Source of the DNA: a virus
Length of the DNA: 64,000 nt
Direction: 5' to 3' (one strand)
IMG/VR virus record: IMGVR_UViG_3300050026_000388
Span: 1-64,000 of that record
In this document: piece by piece, positions 1 to 8,483 of the stretch
Layout of the letters: each line of letters begins with the position of its first letter
How positions within the stretch are numbered: the first letter of the stretch is position 1
Made by a program: the position numbers and the translations under genes
The notes under the pieces: model-generated
Told to the model about the DNA's origin: nothing
Seen by the model: the letters and a program-made list of their open reading frames with translations, nothing else
Databases searched by the model: none

Positions 1-1036
1 TGTTTCCGGCGAACCGCTTATTTCACTCATAGGAGCCACGGATAACCAATATCTGAAGGATGCCGTATGCTACCCAGTAGTATCCGGGCCGATAACCATC
101 GGCGGCGGCGTGTATTTTTCGGATATCGCGGATGTAAACCAAACGCTGACGGTAGACTCAGCATTTCAGGGATACGACACGCGCAGCGGCCCCGCGCAGA
201 TTGTTATGCAGCAACTCGTGGATTATAATATAGGGCCGCACGCCTGTAAATATACCGTCGCGGTGCCGGAGGGGACCTATAATATCAACCGCAGCTTGTC
301 TAACCTCGTTATCGGCCCTGGCGGCGGTATAGGTCTACCGATAACATCAAACGCGAGAGGGGACAACCTTCTCACACAACTACAGAGCATCGCAGCAGCG
401 GGGTGTGTAAACTTCCAGATAACCCTTCACGGCGGCCCGTATTCTGATTTTGACGGGACGTGGCTTGAATTTGATACCTTTATCGGCCGTGACCTCACGC
501 AAACCGTGGAACTGAGTGTCGAATCTGGCACGTTAAAAGAGTATGAGTATATCGTGAGCAGACCAAAGGGCAATTTGATAATAGCCGCGGGGCCGAACGT
601 ACAGGCAAACCAACAGTTCTGGTTCGGCGCGGACCCAGATTCAATCGCGCAGTATGGAATGGTTGAAGAGTGGGCTAGCGGCGCTAGCGCGAACTCTCAG
701 GACACCGTAGATGAGATTAATACTGAGATGGGGGCAAGCGTTAACACGTCGCTACTCAATGATGCGTATACTACTTCAGTAACATTAACACTGCAGGAAA
801 CAGACCAACTCAGGTTCAAGCGAGATTTTGATTTAGGTGATAAGGTACGGGTGTGGGTTGATGATATTCCTGTCGATGAGACTGTAAGACAACTTTACTA
901 TGTGCTGTCCTCAAGTGGGACAGCGAGTGGTGGGTCGCTAGTAACAACGTTCAAACCACGGCAGACCTCTAAGGCGGTTCAACAAATACGACAGAACACA
1001 GAAGCGATTAATCGGCTTATGTTGCAGAAGGGATAA
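1..1036 (+). CDS. tail-associated protein, Gp37-like (5' partial)
   Basis: The reading frame is open from base 2, so the gene starts before the window; the GTG at 110 is probably internal. The C-terminal part has the pattern FKRDFDLGDKVRVW followed by a short helical tail rich in Gln and Asn. This resembles the ReqiPepy6 Gp37-like siphovirus tail family, whose members sit at the tail tip or baseplate. The gene lies just before a putative enzyme and a tail spike, which fits a tail-tip role. The family match is by eye, so the tail role is likely but the exact family is uncertain. Confidence 0.6.
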   Translation, partial: VSGEPLISLIGATDNQYLKDAVCYPVVSGPITIGGGVYFSDIADVNQTLTVDSAFQGYDTRSGPAQIVMQQLVDYNIGPHACKYTVAVPEGTYNINRSLSNLVIGPGGGIGLPITSNARGDNLLTQLQSIAAAGCVNFQITLHGGPYSDFDGTWLEFDTFIGRDLTQTVELSVESGTLKEYEYIVSRPKGNLIIAAGPNVQANQQFWFGADPDSIAQYGMVEEWASGASANSQDTVDEINTEMGASVNTSLLNDAYTTSVTLTLQETDQLRFKRDFDLGDKVRVWVDDIPVDETVRQLYYVLSSSGTASGGSLVTTFKPRQTSKAVQQIRQNTEAINRLMLQKG

Positions 1037-1040
1037 AAAA

Positions 1041-2714
1041 ATGATATTCGGCGCGCATGGTGGAATCATTGGCGATTTAAGTTGGGCAAAAGCGAACGGA
1101 ATAAGTGAAGTCGGGTACGTATGTCAAGATGGGGGGCTTCACTCAGATATAGCATCATCGATTCGCGGGGCCGGTATGTCCCCGGTACTTAATACATTTA
1201 ATGATAATCACGGTCCAGACGAAGACGGAAGCGGTTATGCTGGATTATTTAGCGCGTGCCGTGGCGTGTGGGATATGGAAGCCGGCGAGGGGTGTAGCGC
1301 ATCCGTGACCGGATATTGCTCGAACTATTTAACTTATGAGAATTACGGCGGCATTGTCGGCAGCAGCCAGGGAGATATGTACGCAGGTCCGTGGAGTCAC
1401 GCAACGGGCGGCTATGGGCATCAGGATATACTCGAGACGTATGATAATTCTAATAATGTGGTCCTTGACGGCCAGCTTGTTAACTGCCTCCACTCTGCCG
1501 CTTCACACGGTTCAGCAATGTTGGGGTTGCTCATCGGGATATTCCCTGCGCTACTCCCTAACTATGATGCGAACCAAGTTATAAACTTTATAAGTGGGTG
1601 CGGGGTTAATATAAGTAAAATTGTATTTTGGGGGGGCTATAACCAAGATGCTATTGGTATTATGCAGGGCTCCGGACTTTTTAGCGCGTTAAAATCGCAC
1701 TATGGCGCGTCAAGCGGCGGCGGTGGCGGCGGAGCTGTGGCGGTAACCCCAACCACTATCTTTATACAATTCCACACGAACCCCACCTGGTGGTGGCAAG
1801 GGAAAATAAACGCGGTTGCTGCAATATACGCCCATGCGTGGAAGGGTACTACCGCACATTCACTTAGCAGCAGCGAATTTCTTCAGGTACAAATTTCATG
1901 GGACCAAAAAAACTGGAGCGCGGTGAAATCACTCCATCCTGATGGCATCGGGTGTTGTGTGTTTACTGTATCATTCGCAGGAAATCAACCGCATATGTAC
2001 TTCCGTGTAGTTCAACGGGATACGGGTTATACCAGCAATACTATAGAGGGTTGCTGGGGGAAATGCACCGGAACAAGTTCAAGCGGAGTAACAACGTCAA
2101 CAACTGCATCACAAGCGACTTCCGCGTTTGGGACCTTCACGGCTGTAACCGGCTTAACCGGCGGCGGTACTATGGCTGGAACGTGGACAACCGGACCGCA
2201 TCTGTGGTTAGGAATTGCGGACCCTGGAACGGATTTAAAGACCTGCACGCAGACCGTAGGCGACATAGTACACGTCTATGGGTTATCAGGAAAAATAGAC
2301 AATAAAAGCGCGTGGGTCGCAGGAGCGTGGAGTAACGCGCTCGTTATATTGTATGAAAATGATGGAGGAACGTCGCCATCAACGTTGATAGGTGAAGTGA
2401 ACCCCCCAGCCAAGACGGGACACTTTGATATATCGTTTAGCCGCCCCACCGTTGGCATGAAGCAGTACTATGCAAAAACAGGCACCAATACTTTTTCCCC
2501 GGGGATTACTGTAAACTGGGTTGCGGCGACGACCAGTGAGGGAACTGGTGACCAATCAACAGGTACGGACCAAACAGACCAAACAGACCAAACAGTTACC
2601 CCTCCTGCGGCGATTCAATTTGATTTGCAACCAGTGGTTCCGGTGCCGCAACCGGTGACTACGGGAATCACAGTAGGGCTTCGGGATAAAACGCATAAGG
2701 GGCCAGGAAAATAG
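1041..2714 (+). CDS. multidomain virion-associated putative enzyme (557 aa)
   Basis: Residues 1-222 form a globular domain that is clearly paralogous to the N-terminal domain of the protein at 26721-27773. Both share AGMSP near residue 50, a YGG motif, a GH...LETY block, an AxxHG block and VFWGGY or VWAGY near the domain end. The alternating pattern suggests a TIM-barrel-like, hydrolase-like fold, but no known catalytic signature was recognised. A Gly linker (about 224-231) leads to two beta-rich domains (about 232-345 and 365-500) and a TDQTDQTDQT repeat near 510. Probably a tail-borne host-surface enzyme or binding protein. It ends in TAG, and the frame stays open for 21 more codons. Confidence 0.6.
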   Translation: MIFGAHGGIIGDLSWAKANGISEVGYVCQDGGLHSDIASSIRGAGMSPVLNTFNDNHGPDEDGSGYAGLFSACRGVWDMEAGEGCSASVTGYCSNYLTYENYGGIVGSSQGDMYAGPWSHATGGYGHQDILETYDNSNNVVLDGQLVNCLHSAASHGSAMLGLLIGIFPALLPNYDANQVINFISGCGVNISKIVFWGGYNQDAIGIMQGSGLFSALKSHYGASSGGGGGGAVAVTPTTIFIQFHTNPTWWWQGKINAVAAIYAHAWKGTTAHSLSSSEFLQVQISWDQKNWSAVKSLHPDGIGCCVFTVSFAGNQPHMYFRVVQRDTGYTSNTIEGCWGKCTGTSSSGVTTSTTASQATSAFGTFTAVTGLTGGGTMAGTWTTGPHLWLGIADPGTDLKTCTQTVGDIVHVYGLSGKIDNKSAWVAGAWSNALVILYENDGGTSPSTLIGEVNPPAKTGHFDISFSRPTVGMKQYYAKTGTNTFSPGITVNWVAATTSEGTGDQSTGTDQTDQTDQTVTPPAAIQFDLQPVVPVPQPVTTGITVGLRDKTHKGPGK

Positions 2715-2780
2715 ATGCCACACGATAAACGCGACAAAACAGAAGAAGAATATTTCAAAGTTATAGGAGCTTATAAATGA
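2715..2780 (+). other. possible 21-aa ORF or read-through tail
   Basis: An ATG follows the TAG stop of the preceding gene directly and in the same frame, and the frame ends at TGA. The peptide is charged (MPHDKRDKTEEEY...). It has no convincing Shine-Dalgarno sequence. It may be a chance frame, or a C-terminal extension made if UAG is read through. Confidence 0.2.
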
Positions 2781-2810
2781 TAAAAACTAGAGGATGGAGT
2801 CGGTTGCCTT

Positions 2811-4862
2811 ATGAGTGAGGTCTACTTCCCCTTCAATTCGGGCAACGGGGCAATTGTGACTGAGCAACAATGGCAACAAATGGCGAGCTGTTGGGCAAAA
2901 ACCGGCGTTAGGACTAGTGTAGATAGAACGCAAGAACTAAAGGTCAACGCCGACCCCGAAGGCGGCAGAGTTGTGATGGTGGACCCTGGTGTATGTTATA
3001 TATTGGGGGAATATTACGCAACGGATGAACCTATTGAACTCTCTATTGATGAACCACCCACGACCTCTGGGCAGGTGCGCATTGATGCAATAGTGGCGAG
3101 ATGTAAATGGGGCGCAAATGCGAAAATTGACCTAGAGGTAGTTGACGGGATGCCTGGAACGCCGTGCGCCGCAGTAGAGATGTGGGACGCGAGCATGTAT
3201 GGAACCGCTGGATACCCGCCGGCCGTATCCTCTGAACCAGGGGTTCAATACGACCTAGTACTAGCATTTGTAACTATATATGCTTCTACCGGCTCAAACT
3301 ATACCGTAGCGCAAGCGGACATCCTTGACCAACGACAATACGGCGCAAACGCCGGTAGCGCGCAGTCATCTACGTTTGTAGTTGCGGCATCGAATGCTAG
3401 TGCTACCACGCGAGCGAGCGCCAATTTTGCAATACCGTATGGTTATGACCTCAACGGTGCCGTAACCCCGTATACAAGTGCACAGGTAGTAATAAATGCG
3501 GCCATAAGTATGCTAACGATTACGGGTGGTGGAGAACTACGCCTTACAGAAGGAACGTTTACTATTGATGATTCAATAATCCTTACCGACAATGTACGTA
3601 TTGTTGGGTCGGGGCGCAGCACCATAATACAAGCAGCTGCTAGTATGACCGCAAGCCCGATAATACAAGCTGGCGGAGTAGGTACGATAGGTAGTTACGC
3701 TACCGCGACGAGCCCCGTCGGTACGACAGGCGGCGGCTACGCTACCAATGATGCCGGAGCCGTCCCAGGATACTTTTTGACACTCAAAGATGGGGCGATA
3801 GTATGGATTACGAATGTTAACCAGCTACCGCTATACGAATACGACATCGGAACTGGCGGAGCCCCCATATACTTAGGAAACAATTCGTGGGCAGTCCCGA
3901 CGAATAGCCCTGTGGAGCCTGGCGGACCGATAAATTATTCAGCTGTTATATGGGGCACGACGCACCAGAATATGTCAGAGGGAAAATCGGCAAAAGTGAC
4001 TGTTGGAGCGACTGCCACGAGCGGGGGGTCATCTACTGCTGGTACCACAATACTCTCAACCGCCATGTTGCAGGGTATCATGTCCTCTGGAAGTATCACC
4101 AATGCGGCCGTTCAGGACTTAACCATTAGCGGCACTTACACTACATGGCCGGCGGTCAGCACCGCGACGGTAACTGGTGATGGGCGTTACGGCGTATCCC
4201 TTAATAACGCGACCAACTGTGAGCTGAGTGGTCTTGAGATATACAATACCTCTGATTCGGCAATTGTGGTTACTGGAACAACAAGCACTATGAACCGTAT
4301 TCACGACAACTACATTCACAACGCGGCGCAGAGTGGTATTTACCTAAACTCAAATCAGTCAACGGTACTAAACAACAATATGAACTACGTTGGATATGGG
4401 GTGGCTATAGCAGGGTCCGCGCAATGTACCGTAAACAACAACACGATGGACAACGTATGGGTCACTGGAATCGTACTTGACGGCACCACCGGTTTGAACA
4501 CCCAGGACAACATGGTAGAAGGAAACCATATCTATAATTGCAGTCAGTCGGGAACGAACAGCGCGTATGGTATTTTCGTCACTGGCGCAGGGGCTATCAG
4601 CAACTCGATAATGAGCAACTACGTTAAGGGCGTTCAGACGACCGCAATGGCCGCGGCAGGCATTAACGTTGGCGCTGGATGCACGGCTAATATCATTATG
4701 TTCAACGTGGTCATGTACGCAGCAAACACACAACCAGGTAATAACATAGTAGCAGCGTCTACTGAGGTAACCAACAACCACATCCGGATGAACTTTAGTG
4801 GTGCCGGAGCAACAGTCGCTCAGACTTCGCTTCCGTCGTTCGACGCACCGTGGCCGGCGTGA
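2811..4862 (+). CDS. tail spike / receptor-binding protein with beta-helix
   Basis: The first ~180 residues resemble baseplate- or tail-attachment domains of phage fibres (MVDPGVCYILGEYY, then RIDAIVARC and a YDLVLAFV strand). From about residue 215 to the end it has the regular beta-strand and Asn-ladder pattern of a pectate-lyase-like right-handed parallel beta-helix (INAAISMLTITGGGELRL; many HDNYIHN, NNNTMDN turns). Such proteins trimerise on the virion and bind or degrade surface glycans. The start has only a weak upstream GGATGGAG. It lies at the end of the tail module. Confidence 0.8.
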   Translation: MSEVYFPFNSGNGAIVTEQQWQQMASCWAKTGVRTSVDRTQELKVNADPEGGRVVMVDPGVCYILGEYYATDEPIELSIDEPPTTSGQVRIDAIVARCKWGANAKIDLEVVDGMPGTPCAAVEMWDASMYGTAGYPPAVSSEPGVQYDLVLAFVTIYASTGSNYTVAQADILDQRQYGANAGSAQSSTFVVAASNASATTRASANFAIPYGYDLNGAVTPYTSAQVVINAAISMLTITGGGELRLTEGTFTIDDSIILTDNVRIVGSGRSTIIQAAASMTASPIIQAGGVGTIGSYATATSPVGTTGGGYATNDAGAVPGYFLTLKDGAIVWITNVNQLPLYEYDIGTGGAPIYLGNNSWAVPTNSPVEPGGPINYSAVIWGTTHQNMSEGKSAKVTVGATATSGGSSTAGTTILSTAMLQGIMSSGSITNAAVQDLTISGTYTTWPAVSTATVTGDGRYGVSLNNATNCELSGLEIYNTSDSAIVVTGTTSTMNRIHDNYIHNAAQSGIYLNSNQSTVLNNNMNYVGYGVAIAGSAQCTVNNNTMDNVWVTGIVLDGTTGLNTQDNMVEGNHIYNCSQSGTNSAYGIFVTGAGAISNSIMSNYVKGVQTTAMAAAGINVGAGCTANIIMFNVVMYAANTQPGNNIVAASTEVTNNHIRMNFSGAGATVAQTSLPSFDAPWPA

Positions 4863-4868
4863 GCTAAA

Positions 4869-4961
4869 ATGGCTACAGACAAAAAAAGAAACGGAAAGAG
4901 CGCCGGATTAAGGAAAAAGAAAAAGAAGAGAGCTAATAAACGGAACGGCGGGGAGTGGTAA
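4869..4961 (+). CDS. 30-aa lysine-rich peptide
   Basis: A short frame with ATG just after the tail-spike stop and a TAA that overlaps the next gene's leader. It is extremely basic (run RKKKKKRANKR). It could bind nucleic acid or be a chance frame; there is no strong ribosome site. Confidence 0.35.
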   Translation: MATDKKRNGKSAGLRKKKKKRANKRNGGEW

Positions 4962-4975
4962 TCGACGGAGACAAC

Positions 4976-5608
4976 ATGGATGAACTCAAGAGAAGTGTTA
5001 ATGCAGTAAAACTAGAGCTAGACGAAGAACTAAAGAAGATTAACGGTGTTTCAGCTAAACTAGACAAGAACCTGTCGCTTATCGACGACGTACGTAAAGA
5101 ACAGAAGCACGTTTTTACCGCGCATAAGAAAGAGCTCGACTCGATGGAAGAGTGTGTGAGGCATTGTCAGATTAGCATAGCGCAGCACGACGAGCGGCTT
5201 AAGGCGTATGAAGCTAACAGTACGCGCCAAAACGGTAATCTCGATAAGCTTAGTGATAATATAGGTGATGTCGCGCATAGTGTCAATGAAATAGTTAAGA
5301 AAGTTGATGCTCTGGATATCAACGTTGCGAACCGGGTGAATGAAATAGAGCGGAATGGGATAAAACGTGAATCCTCGAGGGAAATAGACACGCGGAACCG
5401 AGAGGCCGCGTGGGCTAAAGCGAGTGATGCACGGACTGACGCTGACAGGACAACGGCCGCCGCCGCGGTTGACGACTTACGGTCAGAATGGTTACGCAGT
5501 CGCATTACTTTTAATTGGAAAATAATTGGTGCGCTCTCTTCCCTTGCCTTCTTGTTTGTCTTAGTCTTCATCTCGTATACATTCCACGTGTTTGGAGGGT
5601 TGCCATGA
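4976..5608 (+). CDS. coiled-coil protein with C-terminal membrane anchor
   Basis: 210 aa. The ATG at 4976 is preferred over the in-frame GTG at 4955 because CGGAG lies 7 nt before it. Residues 1-175 are predicted long coiled coil (LKRSVNAVKLELDEELKKI...). Residues about 185-205 form one membrane span (IIGALSSLAFLFVLVFI). The stop overlaps the next start (ATGA). Its pairing with an XhlA-like protein suggests a membrane complex in lysis, injection or envelope attachment; this is inference. Confidence 0.75.
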   Translation: MDELKRSVNAVKLELDEELKKINGVSAKLDKNLSLIDDVRKEQKHVFTAHKKELDSMEECVRHCQISIAQHDERLKAYEANSTRQNGNLDKLSDNIGDVAHSVNEIVKKVDALDINVANRVNEIERNGIKRESSREIDTRNREAAWAKASDARTDADRTTAAAAVDDLRSEWLRSRITFNWKIIGALSSLAFLFVLVFISYTFHVFGGLP

Positions 5609-5895
5609 CAGACGACGTCACCGTCTTAGCACAGCGCATAGCTGAGCTCGAGGGATGCACAAAAACATCGCACGATAACGACCTTGTTTACGGGGAACGC
5701 CTGAACGCTATTAATGATAAATTCTCGGAAACTAAAGACCATTTGGATAAACAAGACGTAGAAGTTGGTGGCCGACTTGATAAACAAGACACCGCGCTGG
5801 AAGATATCCAAAATAAGATAGATACGTTCCGGTGGTATATCCTCACTACTATCATCGGTTTCCTAATAACAATTATTATTGTCAAGGTAATATAA
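5605..5895 (+). CDS. XhlA-like membrane protein
   Basis: 96 aa. The start at 5605 has GGAGGG 4 nt upstream and overlaps the preceding stop. A coiled coil with two DKQD repeats is followed by one terminal span (WYILTTIIGFLITIIIV). This order, length and WYI...I span match the haemolysin XhlA / holin-associated family, which works beside holins at the cell membrane in bacterial phages. The role in an archaeal virus is inferred. Confidence 0.7.
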   Translation: MTDDVTVLAQRIAELEGCTKTSHDNDLVYGERLNAINDKFSETKDHLDKQDVEVGGRLDKQDTALEDIQNKIDTFRWYILTTIIGFLITIIIVKVI

Positions 5896-5911
5896 TAAAG
5901 AGGTGAAACAA

Positions 5912-6001
5912 ATGCAAATTAGTTATTTAGAGTTTATAGTTACGATGATATTCGTAGAAGTGCTGTTCGTACTGTTCTCAATGTACGGGCTCATCCACTA
6001 A
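5912..6001 (+). CDS. 29-aa single-span membrane peptide
   Basis: AGAGGTGAAA stands before the ATG at the spacing used throughout this genome. The peptide is almost entirely one hydrophobic helix (FIVTMIFVEVLFVLF). It lies between the XhlA-like and thioredoxin genes, so a small holin or pinholin-type peptide is possible. Confidence 0.6.
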   Translation: MQISYLEFIVTMIFVEVLFVLFSMYGLIH

Positions 6002-6015
6002 TCAGGGGGTATTAG

Positions 6016-6510
6016 GTGGATAGATACTGGAAGAGACGATACCATAATCTACAAGCAATGCACGAGCGGGTAAAGGCAGCCGACCGCCGGCAGAAGCAAG
6101 CCCTTGTGGTATTCTTCGGTGTGATTATCCTGGGGCTTGCGGTATTTAGTGGGATGCAGTACTTCGCGTATAATAATTTGAAGGATAAGCCGGAGAAGCC
6201 ATGTCCGATTATCGTAGTGAATAAAACGGTAAACGCGACCGTGCCTACCGCGGCGGCCCAGTTCAGTATCCTCTATTTTACCCAAGAGGGCTGTCCGTTC
6301 TGTGCGCAGCAAACACCGATTATAAATAATGTTGCATCACACGTTAATGTGACAACAGTAGACTTGACCACCAACTCGAGCGGGCCTGCTCTTATTCAGC
6401 AATGGCGAGTGGTTACTACACCTACCACCGTAGTGCTAAAAGACGGGAAAGAAGTCGCGCGATTTACTACGGTGACTGATGCGACAACGATACTTAACGC
6501 TACTAAATAA
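6016..6510 (+). CDS. membrane-anchored thioredoxin-fold protein
   Basis: 164 aa with a GTG start behind CAGGGGGT. A cytoplasmic basic N-terminus is followed by one span (about 29-49) and an outward-facing thioredoxin fold. The redox motif is CPFC (C93, C96) after ILYFTQEG, and the cis-proline region reads VVTTPTTVVL. Such proteins reduce or form disulfides. Its place among late membrane genes suggests action on extracellular or envelope disulfides during entry or exit. It is next to a terminator-closed operon end. Confidence 0.8.
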   Translation: MDRYWKRRYHNLQAMHERVKAADRRQKQALVVFFGVIILGLAVFSGMQYFAYNNLKDKPEKPCPIIVVNKTVNATVPTAAAQFSILYFTQEGCPFCAQQTPIINNVASHVNVTTVDLTTNSSGPALIQQWRVVTTPTTVVLKDGKEVARFTTVTDATTILNATK

Positions 6511-6562
6511 TTAATCAGATTTATTAATTCATGCATGAATAAAACAGAAAGGGGGTGATAGT

Positions 6563-6838
6563 ATAGACCCGACTACACTTACGTTTGTGTGTTTCTTTGT
6601 AGGAGCACTCATAGGTGTTATCGTGCCGGCACTTGGTCAATGGGACCCGTCTCCAGGTATGCAGCGAGGCGTTCAGTTGTTCTTGGCCTTTATGGCAATA
6701 ATCGTAGCCGCAATTTCTGGCGGACTTGCAGCCCCGGCTGCCGTTATTGGTATTTTGGCCGGATACAGTTTCGCAGTTCAAGCCAAGTTCAATGGGAAGA
6801 TGCGCTGGCTGCTCGCTGAAGTTGAGGTGAAGGAGTAA
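6563..6838 (+). CDS. small two-span membrane protein, holin-like; probable AUA start
   Basis: The frame codes two hydrophobic segments (FVCFFVGALIGVIVPALG and FLAFMAIIVAAISGGLAAPAAV) and ends KEVKE-like. The Shine-Dalgarno GGGGGTGAT at 6551-6559 is ideal, but the in-frame codon at the usual spacing is ATA (6563). The first standard start is GTG at 6587, 30 nt downstream. I place the start at ATA, giving DPTTLTF before the first span. Size and topology fit a class II-type holin. Last gene of the late operon. Confidence 0.6.
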   Translation: MDPTTLTFVCFFVGALIGVIVPALGQWDPSPGMQRGVQLFLAFMAIIVAAISGGLAAPAAVIGILAGYSFAVQAKFNGKMRWLLAEVEVKE

Positions 6839-6868
6839 CTTCACCTTTTTTTTCTTTTTTTGCTGTTT
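6825..6868. terminator. hairpin terminator between convergent genes
   Basis: AGGTGAAG (6825-6832), loop GAGTAA, CTTCACCT (6839-6846) gives a perfect 8-bp stem followed by two T runs. It overlaps the stop of the holin-like gene and separates it from the converging gene at 6986, so it closes the late operon. Confidence 0.8.
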
Positions 6869-6985
6869 TTCGCTTTAGTTTGGATATTGACTATGATTAG
6901 TTAGGTAGCAAATGCGTCTTTTCGACAAATAGCGAGCGTATAGGGGTTGGTTTCCAGCCATTTGTTAACCATGTCAGGTTTGTTC

Positions 6986-7576
6986 TTATTTGCCGTCAAC
7001 AATGAGGTCGCGCATGTGCTTACTGGCGCCACCTCTAAAATGACCCCACTGGTTTATCTCATATAACTTAAAAATTTTACGTTTTTGCACATCGAGTCTT
7101 TTTGGTAGTGCGACAAATAAGTTTGCTTCGGGGTATGACGCACTATAAAATAGTAATTGGCCCAATGCCGACATTAAATTATGAGTATCCATATGACCCT
7201 TAACTTCTATAATTGAGGGGGGGTCGTCATTAATAAAAATATCTATAATTCCTGTTTCGCACGCCTTATTTACTTCATAGTTAAGTCCTTTCTTACTCAG
7301 TGGTTTACATAACCTTTTAACGAATTCTTTTTCAGATTCTGTTTTAATGTCTCCATTCCAGCGTGCATCATTTATTAATTCCTGTATGAGTGCTTTGTCT
7401 TTGCTAAGTAATAAATTTAATACCTTATTGCTATGTCCTTTCCGTGTCGATTCGCCAAAGGTGTATTTAGGGATTTCGTGGGCGTAGCAATTTGTGCAAA
7501 CCCAGTTTTGTGTGTCCATCACTTTAAAAGTGTAGTTACACTCAGGACACATCTTTTCTTTTAAAATAGATTCCAT
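6986..7576 (-). CDS. zinc-ribbon + PD-(D/E)XK nuclease-like protein
   Basis: 196 aa. N-terminal zinc ribbon C10-C13/C27-C30 (CPECNYTFKV...VCTNC), nearly the same as the ribbon of the protein at 37004. The C-terminal half shows a nuclease core: IIDIFI (D112), IIEVKG (E124, K126), then an alpha-helix with QLLFYS. This is typical of PD-(D/E)XK DNA nucleases or REase-like proteins. It is one of few genes on the minus strand outside the transposon, standing alone between two plus-strand operons, as accessory (moron-like) genes often do. Target unknown. Confidence 0.65.
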   Translation of the reverse strand: MESILKEKMCPECNYTFKVMDTQNWVCTNCYAHEIPKYTFGESTRKGHSNKVLNLLLSKDKALIQELINDARWNGDIKTESEKEFVKRLCKPLSKKGLNYEVNKACETGIIDIFINDDPPSIIEVKGHMDTHNLMSALGQLLFYSASYPEANLFVALPKRLDVQKRKIFKLYEINQWGHFRGGASKHMRDLIVDGK

Positions 7577-7636
7577 TTCAAAAGTTAATCTAGTTAACTA
7601 GATTAAGTAAGTTATGTATCTACTGCGAAAGTGTGA

Positions 7637-7650
7637 TTAACCAGTGTCAA
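7637..7650 (+). promoter_or_regulatory. dyad operator copy 1
   Basis: TTAACCAGTGTCAA, one of three identical 14-mers in the window and eight related sites. It lies 21 bp before a TATA box that would drive the small-gene operon. Confidence 0.6.
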
Positions 7651-7670
7651 CTTGGCTTTTGAGTCGTTAG

Positions 7671-7679
7671 TTATATATA
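7671..7679 (+). promoter_or_regulatory. TATA box of small-gene operon
   Basis: TTATATATA, about 55 bp before the first start of the operon running to 13.3 kb, and just after dyad copy 1. Confidence 0.55.
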
Positions 7680-7730
7680 CTATAATTGTTATATGTATCA
7701 TTGCAGTTATAGGCTGCAAGGTGAAACATA

Positions 7731-7922
7731 ATGGCAATCTTTATTGAAGAACTAATCGAAGAGAACGTGCATTTAGCATACCCTTGGGCACACAGTATAG
7801 AGATTGAACACGTGACTGACAGTTACTATATAGCAAACATTTCGTTCTGGATGGACAACGACTGCAAAGTTGGTGTTACTGTCAATGATGAAGAAGAGAT
7901 AACAGCGATAGAGGAATTATAA
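7731..7922 (+). CDS. hypothetical acidic protein, 63 aa
   Basis: First gene of the early-type operon, with AAGGTGAAA before the ATG. Predicted alpha/beta, acidic end (NDEEEITAIEEL), no recognised family. The next gene's ATG follows its stop with no gap. Confidence 0.6.
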   Translation: MAIFIEELIEENVHLAYPWAHSIEIEHVTDSYYIANISFWMDNDCKVGVTVNDEEEITAIEEL

Positions 7923-8048
7923 ATGGCAAAAACAACTATTAGTATAGAAGAAGAGACACGCGACCGCATCATAAAGTTTGGTGAGAAGCGAGAAACGTAT
8001 GACACAATTATAAATCGAATTATTGACCATCTAGAAGCTATAGCATAA
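7923..8048 (+). CDS. ribbon-helix-helix / VapB-like small protein
   Basis: 41 aa. TTISIEEETRDRIIKFG then YDTIINRIIDHL matches the strand-helix-helix of archaeal VapB-type antitoxins and RHH regulators. No partner toxin gene is adjacent. It may be a stand-alone repressor or a decoy antitoxin; two similar proteins lie at 12979 and 15442. Confidence 0.65.
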   Translation: MAKTTISIEEETRDRIIKFGEKRETYDTIINRIIDHLEAIA

Positions 8049-8059
8049 AGGTGAGTGAA

Positions 8060-8245
8060 ATGGACGCTAAACAAAAAGAGTATTATGATTCAATGGGTGC
8101 AAGTGGCGAGATGTCCACGAACACTATGATAGCGATTGAGCAACTGTGGCAACGGAAGAGAATTGCTGATGCTTTAGAGAAGATTATTGAGAGGCTCAAT
8201 GGTTGGGATTACGGGTCGTCATTGTTGGTTACGCAGAGGAAGTGA
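8060..8245 (+). CDS. hypothetical protein, 61 aa
   Basis: Starts at ATG 8060 behind AGGTGAGTGAA; an in-frame GTG at 8051 is less well placed. Mostly helical, amphipathic (IAIEQLWQRKRIADALEKIIERL), so probably oligomeric. Family not recognised. Confidence 0.55.
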   Translation: MDAKQKEYYDSMGASGEMSTNTMIAIEQLWQRKRIADALEKIIERLNGWDYGSSLLVTQRK

Positions 8246-8250
8246 GTAAA

Positions 8251-8481
8251 ATGGGAAACGGTGACTGTGCAACTCGTGACGCGGGCTGGTGTGACCTTAT
8301 GGATGAAGAGGCAGCATTAGAATACGCTGAACAAATACTCTGCGGGAACTGTGACAAAGACGCTCAAATCAAACGCTTAACTGCCCACTTGGAAACGTGG
8401 AAAGTGTTGGCGCAGGCGCGGTATACAAAGATGGTGTCCGCGCGGTTGAGGATTAAAGAGTTGGAAGGACTGGGGGAGTAA
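8251..8481 (+). CDS. hypothetical protein with Cys pairs, 76 aa
   Basis: The ATG at 8251 follows AGTGAGTAAA. CGNCDKDAQIKRL suggests a small metal site leading into a long C-terminal helix (LETWKVLAQARYTKMVSARL). Function unknown. Confidence 0.55.
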   Translation: MGNGDCATRDAGWCDLMDEEAALEYAEQILCGNCDKDAQIKRLTAHLETWKVLAQARYTKMVSARLRIKELEGLGE

Positions 8482-8483
8482 CG

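Noticed and set aside
1952-2305. Second long frame inside the gene at 1041
   Set aside because: The product is Cys/Arg-rich in the style of a shadow frame and lacks a ribosome site.
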